47,382 nt of DNA from Acetobacteraceae bacterium. GTDB lineage: Bacteria > Pseudomonadota > Alphaproteobacteria > Acetobacterales > Acetobacteraceae. Numbering within the stretch: position 1 is the stretch's first letter; each line of letters starts with the position of its first letter. The translations under genes and the position numbers were made by a program. The notes under the pieces are model-generated. The model was not told where the DNA came from, made no database searches, and worked only from the letters and a program-made list of their open reading frames with translations. Of this stretch, positions 1-8,032 are shown piece by piece. The stretch is taken from the NCBI GenBank assembly GCA_027487385.1, contig JAIYDS010000290.1, positions 1 through 47,382 on the forward strand. Direction: 5' to 3'.

Positions 1-62
1 CGCGCGACGGTGGCGGTGCTGACGCTTTCACCCAGGGTGGGCACGAGAATATCGGTTGCCAT
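1..62 (-). CDS. odhB: 2-oxoglutarate dehydrogenase E2 (dihydrolipoyl succinyltransferase), N-terminal fragment
   Basis: Only the first 20 codons lie in the window; the gene runs off the left edge. The ATG at 62 opens a peptide beginning MATDILVPTLGESVSTATVA, which is the N-terminal beta strand of a lipoyl domain ('VPTLGESV') as found in OdhB/SucB. The E2 subunit transfers the succinyl group to CoA in the TCA-cycle 2-oxoglutarate dehydrogenase complex. It lies just downstream of odhA on the same strand, the normal order. A purine-rich stretch (AGGAAAAAG) precedes the ATG. AceF could begin similarly, but the odhA neighbour decides for OdhB. Confidence 0.85.
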   Translation of the reverse strand, partial: MATDILVPTLGESVSTATVA

Positions 63-103
63 GGTTTTCCGCTTTTTCCTGGAACTCTCTTAGTCCATTT
101 GGG

Positions 104-132
104 GCGGGCGCGTCAGCCGGTAACGCGCCCGC
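104..132 (-). other. Hairpin in the odhA-odhB intercistronic region
   Basis: Bases 104-113 and 123-132 form a perfect 10-bp GC-rich inverted repeat with a 9-nt loop. No T-run follows in the transcribed direction, so it is not an obvious intrinsic terminator. It may be an mRNA-stabilising or processing hairpin that sets the E1:E2 ratio; this is inference. Confidence 0.5.
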
Positions 133-153
133 ATTCGCCTCAGAGACCCCGTT

Positions 154-3033
154 TCAGAGACCGAGCGCTTGGCGCACCAGCGCATCCTGCTGCTGCTGGT
201 GCACCTTGGCGAGGCCGGTGGCCGGGCTCGCCGCTTCCTCGCGGCCGACGAAGACGGGACGGCGGCCGGGGGCGCCCAGGTCGCTCAGCACCTTCTCGAT
301 CCGGCGATCCACGAAATGCCAGGCGCCCATATTCTCGGGCTCCTCCTGGCACCAGACGATCTCGGCATTCTTGTAGGGCGCCAGCGCCAGGGCGAGGCTA
401 TTGGCCGGGAAGGGGTAAAGCTGTTCGAGGCGGATCAGCGCCACATCATTCACGCCCTTGTCGCGCCGCTCCTGCAGCAGGTCGTAATAGACCTTGCCGG
501 TGCAGAGAACGACGCGCTTCACACGCTCCTCCGGCGCGATCGCCTCCATCTCGGGGATGACGTACCGGAAGGCGGAGCCCGGGCCGAATTCGGCCAGGCT
601 GCTGACGGCGAGCTTGTGGCGCAGCAGCGACTTCGGCGTCATCACCACCAGCGGCTTGCGGTAATTCGCCTTCAGCTGGCGGCGCAGCGCGTGGAAGTAG
701 TTGGCGGGCGTGGTGAAGTTGCAGATGCGCATGTTGCGCTCGGCGCAGAGCTGGAGGTAGCGCTCGGGCCGGGCGGAGGAATGCTCCGGCCCCTGCCCTT
801 CATGGCCATGCGGCAGCAGCATGACGAGGCCCGACATGCGCAGCCACTTGGTTTCGCCCGAGGCGATGAACTGGTCGATGATGACCTGCGCGCCATTGGC
901 GAAATCGCCGAACTGCGCCTCCCAGAGCACCAGCGTCTTCGGGTCGGCCAGCGAATAGCCGTAGTCGAAGCCGAGCACGCCGGCCTCGCTGAGCAGGGAG
1001 TTGAAGGCCTCGAAGCGGGCCTGACCTTCCCGGATATGGTTCAGCGGCGCGTATTCCCGCTGGTCATCCTGATCCACCAGCACGCAATGGCGGTGGCTGA
1101 AGGTGCCGCGCTGCACATCCTCACCCGAGAGGCGGACGCGGTGACCTTCGAGCAGCAGCGTGCCAAAGGCCAGAGCCTCGCCGGTCGCCCAATCCAGGCC
1201 CTCGCCGGTCTCGATGGCGGTCTTCTTCGCTTCGAGCTGGCGGACGATCTTGGAATTGGCGTTGAAATCCGCCGGCACGCGGCACAAGGCGGTGCCCACC
1301 TCACGCAGCGTGTCGAGGCTGACGGCGGTGTCGTGCAGCTGTTCGACCTGGTCGGTGCTGCCCACGGCCTTGAGGCCGGACCAATGGCCTTCCAGCCAAT
1401 CCGCCTTGTTCGGCTTGAAGCTGGCTGCGGCCTCGAAGGCCTCTTCCAGCTTGGCGTTGAAGGCATCCTGGATGGCCTTCGCATCCTCGGCCGTCACCGA
1501 GCCCTCGGCGGCCAGGCGCTCGGCATAGAGGGTCCGCGTCGTCTTCATCTGGCGGATGCGGCTGTACATGGTGGGCTGGGTGAAGGCGGGCTCGTCGCTC
1601 TCATTGTGGCCGTGGCGGCGATAGCAGACGATGTCGAGCACGATGTCGGCCTGGAAGCGCATGCGGAACTCGGCGCAAAGCTGCGCGCACCACACCACCG
1701 CCTCGGGGTCGTCGCCATTCACATGCAGGATGGGCGCCTGGATCGCCTTCGCCACATCCGTGCAATAGAGGCCCGAATAGGCATGGGCCGGCACGGTGGT
1801 GAAGCCGATCTGGTTGTTGGTGACGATATGGATCGTGCCGCCGGTGCGGTAGCCGATCAGCTGGCTCATCGCCAAAGTCTCGTAGACCAGGCCCTGGCCG
1901 GCAAAGGCGGCATCGCCATGCAGCAGGATGCCCATGACGGAGCTGCGGGTCTTCACATCGCCCGCCATGTCCTGCCGCGCGCGCACCTTGCCGGCGACCA
2001 CGGGGTTCACGGCCTCCAGATGCGAGGGGTTGGGCTGCAACGAGAGATGGACCTTGCGGCCCTCGATCTCGACATCGGTGGAGGTGCCGAGGTGATACTT
2101 CACATCGCCCGAGCCCTGCACGTCATCCGGCTTGAAGGACGAGCCCTTGAACTCGGAGAAGACCTGCATGTAGGGCTTCTTCACGACGTTCACGAGCACG
2201 TTCAGGCGCCCGCGATGCGCCATGCCGATGGCGATTTCCTTCACGCCCTCGCGCGCCGCGGTCTCGATCACGGTCTGCACGGCGGGGATGGTGCTCTCGC
2301 CGCCTTCCAGGCCGAAGCGCTTGGTGCCGACATATTTCTTGGCGCAGAAGGCCTCGAAGCCCTCGGCCTCGGTGAGCTGGAGCAGGATCTGGCGCTTCTG
2401 GGCCGGCGTATAGCCATTCACCCAGGGCGCGCCCTCGACGCGCTGCTGGATCCAGGATTTCTGGTCCGGATCCTGGATGTGCATGAACTCGACGCCGATC
2501 GGCCCGCAATAGGTGGCGCGGACGCGATGCATGATCTCACGCACCGTGGCCGTCTCCAGGCCCAGCACGTTGTCGATGAAGATGCGGCGGTCGAGATCGG
2601 CCTCGCTGAAGCCCCAGAAGGGGGCGGAGAGCTCAGGATGGGCGGGCGGCACCTGCAGACCGAGCGGATCGAGCTTGGCTTCCAGATGGCCGCGCACGCG
2701 GTAGGAGCGGATGAGCATCAGGGCGCGGATGCTGTCCAGCACGGCGCGGCGGGTCTCTTCCGGGTCGGTCGCGCGCTGCTGCGCCGGGGCGGCGCCCTTG
2801 GGTGCCGGCTTCACATCCTCGGCCGGCGCGAATCCGCCGCGCGGGCGCGGCGCCCAGGAGGCGCCCATGGCATCGGTCAGCACGGCGCGGGCGTCATCGT
2901 TCAGCGCGGCGAAAAGCTCGGCGAAGGAGGCATCCACCGAGCCCGGATTCTCCACCCAGCGGGCGTAGGTATCGGCGAGATAGGCCGCATTGGCCCCGTT
3001 CATCGCGCTTGCGAGGATGTCCACACCAGCCAT
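154..3033 (-). CDS. odhA: 2-oxoglutarate dehydrogenase E1 component
   Basis: This is the thiamine-diphosphate-dependent E1 subunit that decarboxylates 2-oxoglutarate and succinylates the E2 lipoyl group in the TCA cycle (cytoplasm). It is about 959 residues, the normal length. It starts with the short E2/E3-binding-type segment common in this family (MAGVDILASAMNGANAAYL). Family stretches are visible: 'GMAHRGRLNVL', 'SHLEAVNPVVAGKVRARQ' and, near residue 372, 'HGDAAFAGQGLVYET' of the cofactor/substrate pocket; 'MLLPHGHEGQGPEHSSAR' is the transketolase-like C-terminal part. An in-frame GTG at 3045 would add four residues (MKKK). I prefer the ATG at 3033 because GAAGAAG precedes it. odhB follows after 91 bases with a hairpin between. 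Confidence 0.95.
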   Translation of the reverse strand: MAGVDILASAMNGANAAYLADTYARWVENPGSVDASFAELFAALNDDARAVLTDAMGASWAPRPRGGFAPAEDVKPAPKGAAPAQQRATDPEETRRAVLDSIRALMLIRSYRVRGHLEAKLDPLGLQVPPAHPELSAPFWGFSEADLDRRIFIDNVLGLETATVREIMHRVRATYCGPIGVEFMHIQDPDQKSWIQQRVEGAPWVNGYTPAQKRQILLQLTEAEGFEAFCAKKYVGTKRFGLEGGESTIPAVQTVIETAAREGVKEIAIGMAHRGRLNVLVNVVKKPYMQVFSEFKGSSFKPDDVQGSGDVKYHLGTSTDVEIEGRKVHLSLQPNPSHLEAVNPVVAGKVRARQDMAGDVKTRSSVMGILLHGDAAFAGQGLVYETLAMSQLIGYRTGGTIHIVTNNQIGFTTVPAHAYSGLYCTDVAKAIQAPILHVNGDDPEAVVWCAQLCAEFRMRFQADIVLDIVCYRRHGHNESDEPAFTQPTMYSRIRQMKTTRTLYAERLAAEGSVTAEDAKAIQDAFNAKLEEAFEAAASFKPNKADWLEGHWSGLKAVGSTDQVEQLHDTAVSLDTLREVGTALCRVPADFNANSKIVRQLEAKKTAIETGEGLDWATGEALAFGTLLLEGHRVRLSGEDVQRGTFSHRHCVLVDQDDQREYAPLNHIREGQARFEAFNSLLSEAGVLGFDYGYSLADPKTLVLWEAQFGDFANGAQVIIDQFIASGETKWLRMSGLVMLLPHGHEGQGPEHSSARPERYLQLCAERNMRICNFTTPANYFHALRRQLKANYRKPLVVMTPKSLLRHKLAVSSLAEFGPGSAFRYVIPEMEAIAPEERVKRVVLCTGKVYYDLLQERRDKGVNDVALIRLEQLYPFPANSLALALAPYKNAEIVWCQEEPENMGAWHFVDRRIEKVLSDLGAPGRRPVFVGREEAASPATGLAKVHQQQQDALVRQALGL

Positions 3034-3154
3034 TTTCTTCTTCACGGACGCGTCTTGCGGCGGCCCGGCCCTTTTGTGTTCACGGCGACACGCGCCACAG
3101 CCTCAACACTGCGGCGTTCCTGGTCAACATAGCCCTAAGGTGCGGGCAGCGGCA

Positions 3155-3177
3155 GCCCCTCCCCGCATGGGAGGGGC
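3155..3177. terminator. GC hairpin between the hydrolase gene and odhA (distal)
   Basis: Bases 3155-3163 and 3169-3177 are a perfect 9-bp inverted repeat around a 5-nt loop. It lies downstream of the minus-strand hydrolase gene that ends at 3229 and upstream of odhA. There is no clear T-run, so a terminator role is inferred from position and from a second hairpin beside it. Confidence 0.45.
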
Positions 3178-3194
3178 GAGGAAATCGGGACTCT

Positions 3195-3218
3195 CCCTCC
3201 CCTCGGTCCTGGGGAGGG
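3195..3218. terminator. GC hairpin just downstream of the FAH-family hydrolase gene
   Basis: Bases 3195-3202 and 3211-3218 pair perfectly over 8 bp with an 8-nt loop, starting 11 bases past the stop codon of the minus-strand gene. Together with the hairpin at 3155-3177 it probably separates that gene from odhA. No long U-tract is present, so termination may be Rho-assisted. Confidence 0.45.
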
Positions 3219-3228
3219 CGGCGGCGCC

Positions 3229-4131
3229 TCAGCCCACAGGGTTGGTCAATTCGCCGATCCCCTCGACGGCGATCTTCACCACATCGCCGGTCTTGAGCAC
3301 CTGCGGCGGCACCATGGCATAGCCCACGCCCTCGGGCGTGCCGGTCATCACCACATCGCCCGGCCGCAGGGTGAAGCCCTTGGAGAGGTGATGCAGGATC
3401 TCCTTCACGTCGAAGATCATCTTGCTGGTGCGGCTGGATTGCCGTTGCTCCCCATTGACCCAAAGCTGGATGGCGAGGTCGCTGGCATCGAGCTCGTCGG
3501 CCGGAACGATCCAGGGGCCGAGCGGGCAGGAACCATCCAGCGACTTCCCCTTGAACCATTGGCCGTAGCGGCGCTGCAGGTCACGCCCGGTCACATCATT
3601 GGCGATGGTCCAGCCGAAGACGTGGGAGAGGGCGTCCTCCTTCTCGATGTTTGTGCCAGGCTTCCCGATGATCAGCGTCAATTCGGCTTCGTAATCGAGC
3701 CATTGCGTCACGCCGGTCGCGCCATGATCCGGGATGGTGTCTCCCGGGGCGATCACCGTCTCGGGCGCCTTGGTGAAGAACTGGGGAAACTTGGGCAATT
3801 CGGAATTGGTGATGCCGCGGGTGCGGTCGCCCTCGGCCACGTGGTCCATATAGTTGCGGCCGACGCAGAAGATGTTGCGGGCCGGGCGCGGGATCGGCGC
3901 CAACAATGTCACGGCCGAGAGCGGCAGCCGGGCCCCGGCCGGCGGATTGGCGACCAGCGCGCGAATGGCAGCCAGGGCCGGCGCACCGGCGGCGATGATG
4001 GCCCCCATATCGGCATAAGGCAGGCCGGCGGCGGTGAGGTCGAGCACCTCGGCATCGCCCAGCATGGCGCCCGGATGCGTGACCGCGCCCGACGTTGTTT
4101 TGGGGGCGAAGGTGATGAGTCGAAGGGCCAT
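3229..4131 (-). CDS. Fumarylacetoacetate hydrolase (FAH) family protein
   Basis: The 300-residue protein carries a C-terminal FAH fold: 'VGRNYMDHVAE' (about residue 80), the metal-binding 'DYEAELTLIIG' (E-x-E type), 'ANDVTGRDLQRR', 'LDGSCPLGPW' and 'TGTPEGVG'. Members hydrolyse or isomerise 2-keto-acid products of aromatic and tyrosine catabolism, or decarboxylate oxaloacetate, with Mg2+/Mn2+ in the cytoplasm; the exact substrate cannot be read from sequence. The reading frame stays open upstream to 4296, but the ATG at 4131 is preceded by AGGAGA at good spacing and begins the conserved region (MALRLITFAPK). It is divergent from the cellulose operon and followed by two hairpins. Confidence 0.88.
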   Translation of the reverse strand: MALRLITFAPKTTSGAVTHPGAMLGDAEVLDLTAAGLPYADMGAIIAAGAPALAAIRALVANPPAGARLPLSAVTLLAPIPRPARNIFCVGRNYMDHVAEGDRTRGITNSELPKFPQFFTKAPETVIAPGDTIPDHGATGVTQWLDYEAELTLIIGKPGTNIEKEDALSHVFGWTIANDVTGRDLQRRYGQWFKGKSLDGSCPLGPWIVPADELDASDLAIQLWVNGEQRQSSRTSKMIFDVKEILHHLSKGFTLRPGDVVMTGTPEGVGYAMVPPQVLKTGDVVKIAVEGIGELTNPVG

Positions 4132-4180
4132 CGGGGTTTCTCTCCTGAACAGGCGAACAGGGGAGGGCCAGAGAAAAGCT

Positions 4181-4224
4181 TTGACAAGCCCCCGGGAGTT
4201 GTGTTCAAAAATGCGCGACAACTC
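4181..4224 (+). promoter_or_regulatory. Divergent control region: TTGACA box and 7-bp inverted repeat
   Basis: The 249-base gap between the FAH-family gene (minus) and bcsZ (plus) holds a perfect -35 hexamer TTGACA at 4181-4186. After a 17-base spacer comes a weak -10-like TTCAAA (4204-4209), directed toward bcsZ. A 7-bp inverted repeat GAGTTGT-N15-ACAACTC (4196-4202 and 4218-4224) spans the presumed -10, as expected of a repressor or activator site. Further on, 4308-4329 is an 8-bp perfect hairpin in the presumed bcsZ leader. The promoter call is tentative; the inverted repeat is directly visible. Confidence 0.35.
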
Positions 4225-4380
4225 GATTTTCTGGAACGATTGAAATACAACCATAGCGCTCAACACCCGGTGCCCCGGGGCGCAAAGCCGCCCCAAAGCC
4301 CCCCATCACCCGGCATCCCCCTGCCGGGTTCTGCCGCCTGCCCGCGTTCTCCGGATTCCCCCTGGCCGAGGATTGAAGGT

Positions 4381-5469
4381 TTGACCCTGGTTCCCCCCGC
4401 GAGGCTGCCGCGCCGCAGCGCCCTCCTGGCCCTTCCGTCCCTCGGGCTGGCCCCATCCCTCGCGGCGGCCCAGTCGCCGGCCGAGGTGCAACGCGCCGAA
4501 TGGATCGCCTTCCGGGACCGCTTCATGATGCCCGAGGGCCGCATCCTCGACACCGGCAACCAGAACGTCTCCCACACCGAGGGCCAGGGCTGGGCCATGA
4601 TGTCGGCGGTCCGCGCCGATGACCGGGCGAGCTTCGAGCGCATCCTGCAATGGACCGTCGCCCATTTGCGCCGCCCCCAGGATGAACTCTTCGCCTGGCG
4701 CTTCCGCCCGGGCGCCAGCAATCCGGTGGATGACCCCAACAACGCGACGGATGGCGATCTCTTCATCGCCTGGGCGCTGCTCGAAGCCGGCGAGCGCTGG
4801 GGCCATGCCGAGTTCACCGCCCAGGGCGTCGCCATCGCCCGGGACATCCTGCGTCTGCTGGTCCGTCGGGCCGGACCCTATGCCGTCCTGCTGCCTGGGG
4901 TGCGCGGCTTCGAGCGTGCCGACCACACGGTGATCAACCCCTCCTACTACGCCTTCCCGGCCATCCGGGCGCTGGCCCGCGCCGTGCCCGACCCCGCCTG
5001 GCTGCGCGTCGCGGCCGACGGGGTGACGCTGATGCGCCAGGGCCGCTTCGGCCGCTGGGGCCTGCCGCCGGACTGGCTGGCGGTCAGCCGCTTCGATGGC
5101 GCGCTGACCCTGCCCGGCGATTGGGCGCCGCGCTTTTCCTATGACGCGGTTCGGGTTCCGCTCTACATGGCCTGGGTCGGCATGGGGCGGGAGCCGGGGC
5201 TGACCGGCCCGGCCGATTTCTGGAATGACCCGCGGCATCGCCACATGCCGGCCTGGGCGGACCTGACCACCAATTCCACCTCACCCTATGCGGCATCGCC
5301 CGGGATCGCCGGCGTTGCGGCCCTGGCGACGGCGCGGCGCCCCTCCCCGGCAGGCCGCGCGGGACGGCTTCCCATGCCGGGAACCTCGGTTCCCGCCATG
5401 CCGGATTACTACTCTGGCGCGCTCAGCCTGCTTGGCACTCTCGCCGCGCGCGATTCTGGCCTGATTTGA
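4381..5469 (+). CDS. bcsZ: Periplasmic endo-beta-1,4-glucanase, glycoside hydrolase family 8
   Basis: BcsZ trims nascent cellulose in the periplasm and is needed for orderly export in many cellulose producers. The 362-residue protein begins with an export signal containing a twin-arginine-like PRR and ending near 'SLAAAQS'. GH8 signatures follow: 'HTEGQGWAMM' with Glu67 as likely general acid, and 'NNATDGDLFIAWALLEAG' with Asp124/Asp126, a highly conserved Asp pair. No ATG is suitably placed; TTG at 4381 is chosen because GAGG and GAAGG lie upstream and the signal peptide starts there. Further upstream the frame overlaps the divergent FAH gene and is not signal-like. It is first in the cellulose operon, as cmcAx is in Komagataeibacter. 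Confidence 0.88.
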   Translation: MTLVPPARLPRRSALLALPSLGLAPSLAAAQSPAEVQRAEWIAFRDRFMMPEGRILDTGNQNVSHTEGQGWAMMSAVRADDRASFERILQWTVAHLRRPQDELFAWRFRPGASNPVDDPNNATDGDLFIAWALLEAGERWGHAEFTAQGVAIARDILRLLVRRAGPYAVLLPGVRGFERADHTVINPSYYAFPAIRALARAVPDPAWLRVAADGVTLMRQGRFGRWGLPPDWLAVSRFDGALTLPGDWAPRFSYDAVRVPLYMAWVGMGREPGLTGPADFWNDPRHRHMPAWADLTTNSTSPYAASPGIAGVAALATARRPSPAGRAGRLPMPGTSVPAMPDYYSGALSLLGTLAARDSGLI

Positions 5470-5575
5470 GGCAGCCTTTGGCCAAATCGCCTGTGAAACA
5501 ACAAAAACGGGGTTTCCCGAACAAGGCTTTGCGGGCATTCTCCGGCCCGATTTGAAACAGGGGTTGGCGCGTTTG

Positions 5576-7216
5576 ATGGGCCAGGAGCCAGACGTGGCGC
5601 GCGTGGCCGCTGCCATGAATACGCCGGGCTTGAAGTATCGCAGCTTTGGGAACCTGCCGGTCCGGACCGAGCCGGCCCGGGAAGATGCGCCCTTGCCCGG
5701 CCCGGAGGACGTGTTGCGTGAATTGCGCTCCGCCGCCGTCCGGGACGCGCCGGCGGAGCGCCCGATGGCCGAGCCGGCGTCGGCGCTCGCCCCCATCATG
5801 GCCGTGCCGCCGATCGACGACACGCTCAACCCCTATGCCCCGCCGGCGGCACCACGATTCCGGCCGCCACCGCCGATAAATCTGCGGCAGGCCGCGCCTC
5901 CCGCGCCGGCCCTGCCGCCCGTGAGCACACCACCGGCCCGGCCGCGCGCCCCGCGGCTGGTCCCGGCGGGCGAAGCCGCGCCCGCTCCCGAGGCGGATTC
6001 CCCCACCATCCGCCTGCCTCTCCCGGCATCCGCGGCGGCGCCACCGGCCCCGCCCCCGCCGGTCGCCATGCCCATGCCGGCACCGCCCCCGATGGCGGCG
6101 CTCACGCCACCCCCGGCCGCGCAACCGGTCGCGGCAACTCCGCCGCCGCCTCCACCGCCGCCACCCGTCCTGGCCACAGCGCCGGTGCCGCCGCCCACGC
6201 CGCCGGCACCGCCACCCGCACCGCCCATCGTGGCTGCCGCGCCCATGCCCGCGGCGCCAGTCCCGCCGCCCGTGCCACCGGTCATGGTCGCCGCACCCGC
6301 GACCACGCCGCCGGCTCCGCCACCCGCACCGCCCATCGTGGTTGCCGCGCCCATGCCCCCGGCGCCGGTGCCGCCGCCCGTGCCAGCTGTCGCGGTCGCG
6401 GCACCCGCGCCGGTCCCACCTGCAGCGCTGGTCGCAGCACCCGCCCCGCAAGCTGCGCCGCCACCCGTGACGGCAGCGCCCGCCCCCTGGGCGCAGCCCG
6501 TGGTCGCGCCCCCAGCCGAGCGGCCGCGCATCGCCGCGCCCGCACCCTTGCTCCAGTTGGTCGTGGCCCCGCCGCCGCCCTCCCCCGCCCGGGAGCGGCC
6601 CATGGAAGCGAGGCCGGAACCGCTCCGTCTGGTCGAGCCGGCGCCGCCCCAACCGGCCCCGAAGCCCGCCGAGGAGCCCGCGCTGGCGCTTTTCGCGCAG
6701 ATGATGGAGGCCGCGCCGGCGCCCACCACCCCGGCACCGATGGCGCAGGTGGATTGGGCCGCGCTGTCCGCCCCGCCGCCCCCGCCGCAGCCGCCCCTGG
6801 CGGAGACGGGCCTCTTCGCCCGCCCGCGCGAGACCCCGGCGCTTCCGCCCCTCACGCCCACGCTGATGCCCAGCCCGGCGCCGTCAGAGGCGCAGGAATT
6901 CGCCATTTTCGCAGGGCTCGCCCCGCGCCGTGATGCCACGCCGCCCAGTCCCCCCGCACCGGCGGGCAGCACGCTCGGCCGGCTCAAGCAGGTGGTGACC
7001 CATGGCGGCCCCGCCAACCTGCCGCAGCCCATGGCAGCCGGCGCGCTGACCGACCCGATGCAGAACAGCGGCGGGGGCGGCGGCACCACCTTGCCCGCGG
7101 CAGCCGTGACAGTTCCCCTGGGGGAGGTTATGCGTTTGGTCGCGGCTGGTGGACCACCCGCTGCATCCCCGTTTGACACGTTCCGCGCCGCCCTGCGGAC
7201 GCCTTCCCCCTTCTGA
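5576..7216 (+). CDS. Proline-rich cellulose-biosynthesis protein, CcpAx/BcsO-like
   Basis: The 546-residue protein is mostly a Pro/Ala/Val-rich disordered linker of PPAPPPAPP-type runs, with three short non-proline islands. The N-terminal island (residues 6-24) reads DVARVAAAMNTPGLKYRSF. An internal one (about 441) reads 'EFAIFAGL' and a C-terminal one (about 514) 'PLGEVMRLV'. From memory this matches the layout of Komagataeibacter CcpAx and proteobacterial BcsO/BcsP/BcsR proteins, which share a D..(8-12)..Y-R-x-F N-terminal motif and a C-terminal 'EVF..LGG'-type helix. It also holds the same place, between the GH8 gene and the synthase. A scaffold or docking role is inferred. A TTG at 5552 is an alternative start. 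The extreme composition makes residue-level homology weak. Confidence 0.5.
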   Translation: MGQEPDVARVAAAMNTPGLKYRSFGNLPVRTEPAREDAPLPGPEDVLRELRSAAVRDAPAERPMAEPASALAPIMAVPPIDDTLNPYAPPAAPRFRPPPPINLRQAAPPAPALPPVSTPPARPRAPRLVPAGEAAPAPEADSPTIRLPLPASAAAPPAPPPPVAMPMPAPPPMAALTPPPAAQPVAATPPPPPPPPPVLATAPVPPPTPPAPPPAPPIVAAAPMPAAPVPPPVPPVMVAAPATTPPAPPPAPPIVVAAPMPPAPVPPPVPAVAVAAPAPVPPAALVAAPAPQAAPPPVTAAPAPWAQPVVAPPAERPRIAAPAPLLQLVVAPPPPSPARERPMEARPEPLRLVEPAPPQPAPKPAEEPALALFAQMMEAAPAPTTPAPMAQVDWAALSAPPPPPQPPLAETGLFARPRETPALPPLTPTLMPSPAPSEAQEFAIFAGLAPRRDATPPSPPAPAGSTLGRLKQVVTHGGPANLPQPMAAGALTDPMQNSGGGGGTTLPAAAVTVPLGEVMRLVAAGGPPAASPFDTFRAALRTPSPF

Positions 7217-7231
7217 GTCCCCGGAGGCTCC

Positions 7232-8032
7232 ATGCCCCTCATTTGCTTCGCTTCCCCCAAGGGCGGTGTCGGGAAAACCACCCTGGCCGCAAACGTCGCC
7301 GATGCCATGCGACGGCAGGGTCGGCGCGTGCTGGTGATGGATTTCGATCCGCAGAACACGCTGCGGCTTCATTTCGGCGTACCGCTCAGCGACACGTCGG
7401 GCTTCATGACCGAACTGCCCAAGCGGCCGGATTGGCGCGAATTGGTGCGCCAGACCTCCTCGGGCGTGATGCTGCTGCCGCATGGCTCGATCGATATCCG
7501 CGGGGCGCTTGGCCTGGCCCATGCGCTGGAGCGGGACCCTGAGCTTCTGGCCGCCCCGCTGCGCGGCATCCTGGCCGATCCCAACCTGCTGGTGATCGCC
7601 GACACGCCGCCAGGCGCCTCGCATTCGTTGAACATCCTGGCGCCCATGTCCGCCATGGTCTGCGCGGTGCTGCTGGCCGATGCGACCAGCGCCGCCCTGG
7701 TGCCCGACATCGACAATGGACGCTTCCTCGGTGCCGGCACCATGGCCGCCCTTTTCGCGGGCCGCTTGCGGGTGGTGCTGAACGGGGTGGACCCGAACAC
7801 GCGCCTGTCGCGCGCCGCGGCAGAGACGGTGGCCCGCCACCTGGGCCCGCGCCTGCTGGGCGCCATCTGCCGGGAGGAAATCGTGGCCGAGGCGCTCGCC
7901 GCGCAGCGCCTGGTGCTCGACATCGCCCCCAACAGCCAAGCGGCTGAGGATCTGCGCGAAATCGCCCGTGGGATCGAAGCGGCGCTGCCGCCGGTGCCCG
8001 AGCCCTTCAACGCCGGCTGGGGAGCCCGATGA
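7232..8032 (+). CDS. bcsQ: Cellulose biosynthesis ParA/MinD-type ATPase BcsQ
   Basis: The 266-residue cytoplasmic P-loop ATPase opens with a deviant Walker A box, 'KGGVGKTT', with signature Lys10 and Lys15. 'VLVMDFDPQNT' (switch I/A') and 'VIADTPPG' (Walker B-like) follow, as in MinD/ParA/YhjQ. BcsQ is associated with polar or localised assembly of cellulose synthase in enterobacteria. It starts at an ATG with GGAGG at good spacing, 15 bases after the proline-rich gene. Its TGA overlaps the bcsAB ATG by four bases (ATGA), so translation is coupled to the synthase. Confidence 0.85.
   Translation: MPLICFASPKGGVGKTTLAANVADAMRRQGRRVLVMDFDPQNTLRLHFGVPLSDTSGFMTELPKRPDWRELVRQTSSGVMLLPHGSIDIRGALGLAHALERDPELLAAPLRGILADPNLLVIADTPPGASHSLNILAPMSAMVCAVLLADATSAALVPDIDNGRFLGAGTMAALFAGRLRVVLNGVDPNTRLSRAAAETVARHLGPRLLGAICREEIVAEALAAQRLVLDIAPNSQAAEDLREIARGIEAALPPVPEPFNAGWGAR

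Noticed and set aside
169..3132. A 987-codon open frame on the plus strand, antisense to odhA
   Set aside because: It mirrors the codon positions of odhA in very GC-rich DNA, its product is His/Ala/Arg/Gly-rich without any domain, and it overlaps a certain gene.
3388..4380. N-terminal extension of bcsZ by 331 codons
   Set aside because: The frame overlaps the FAH-family gene on the other strand and has no domain; the signal peptide starts only at 4381.
4225..4380. c-di-GMP riboswitch in the cellulose leader
   Set aside because: The leader has one simple 8-bp hairpin (4308-4329), but I could not find the conserved GEMM core or a multi-helix fold. Control by c-di-GMP is explained by the PilZ domain in bcsAB.
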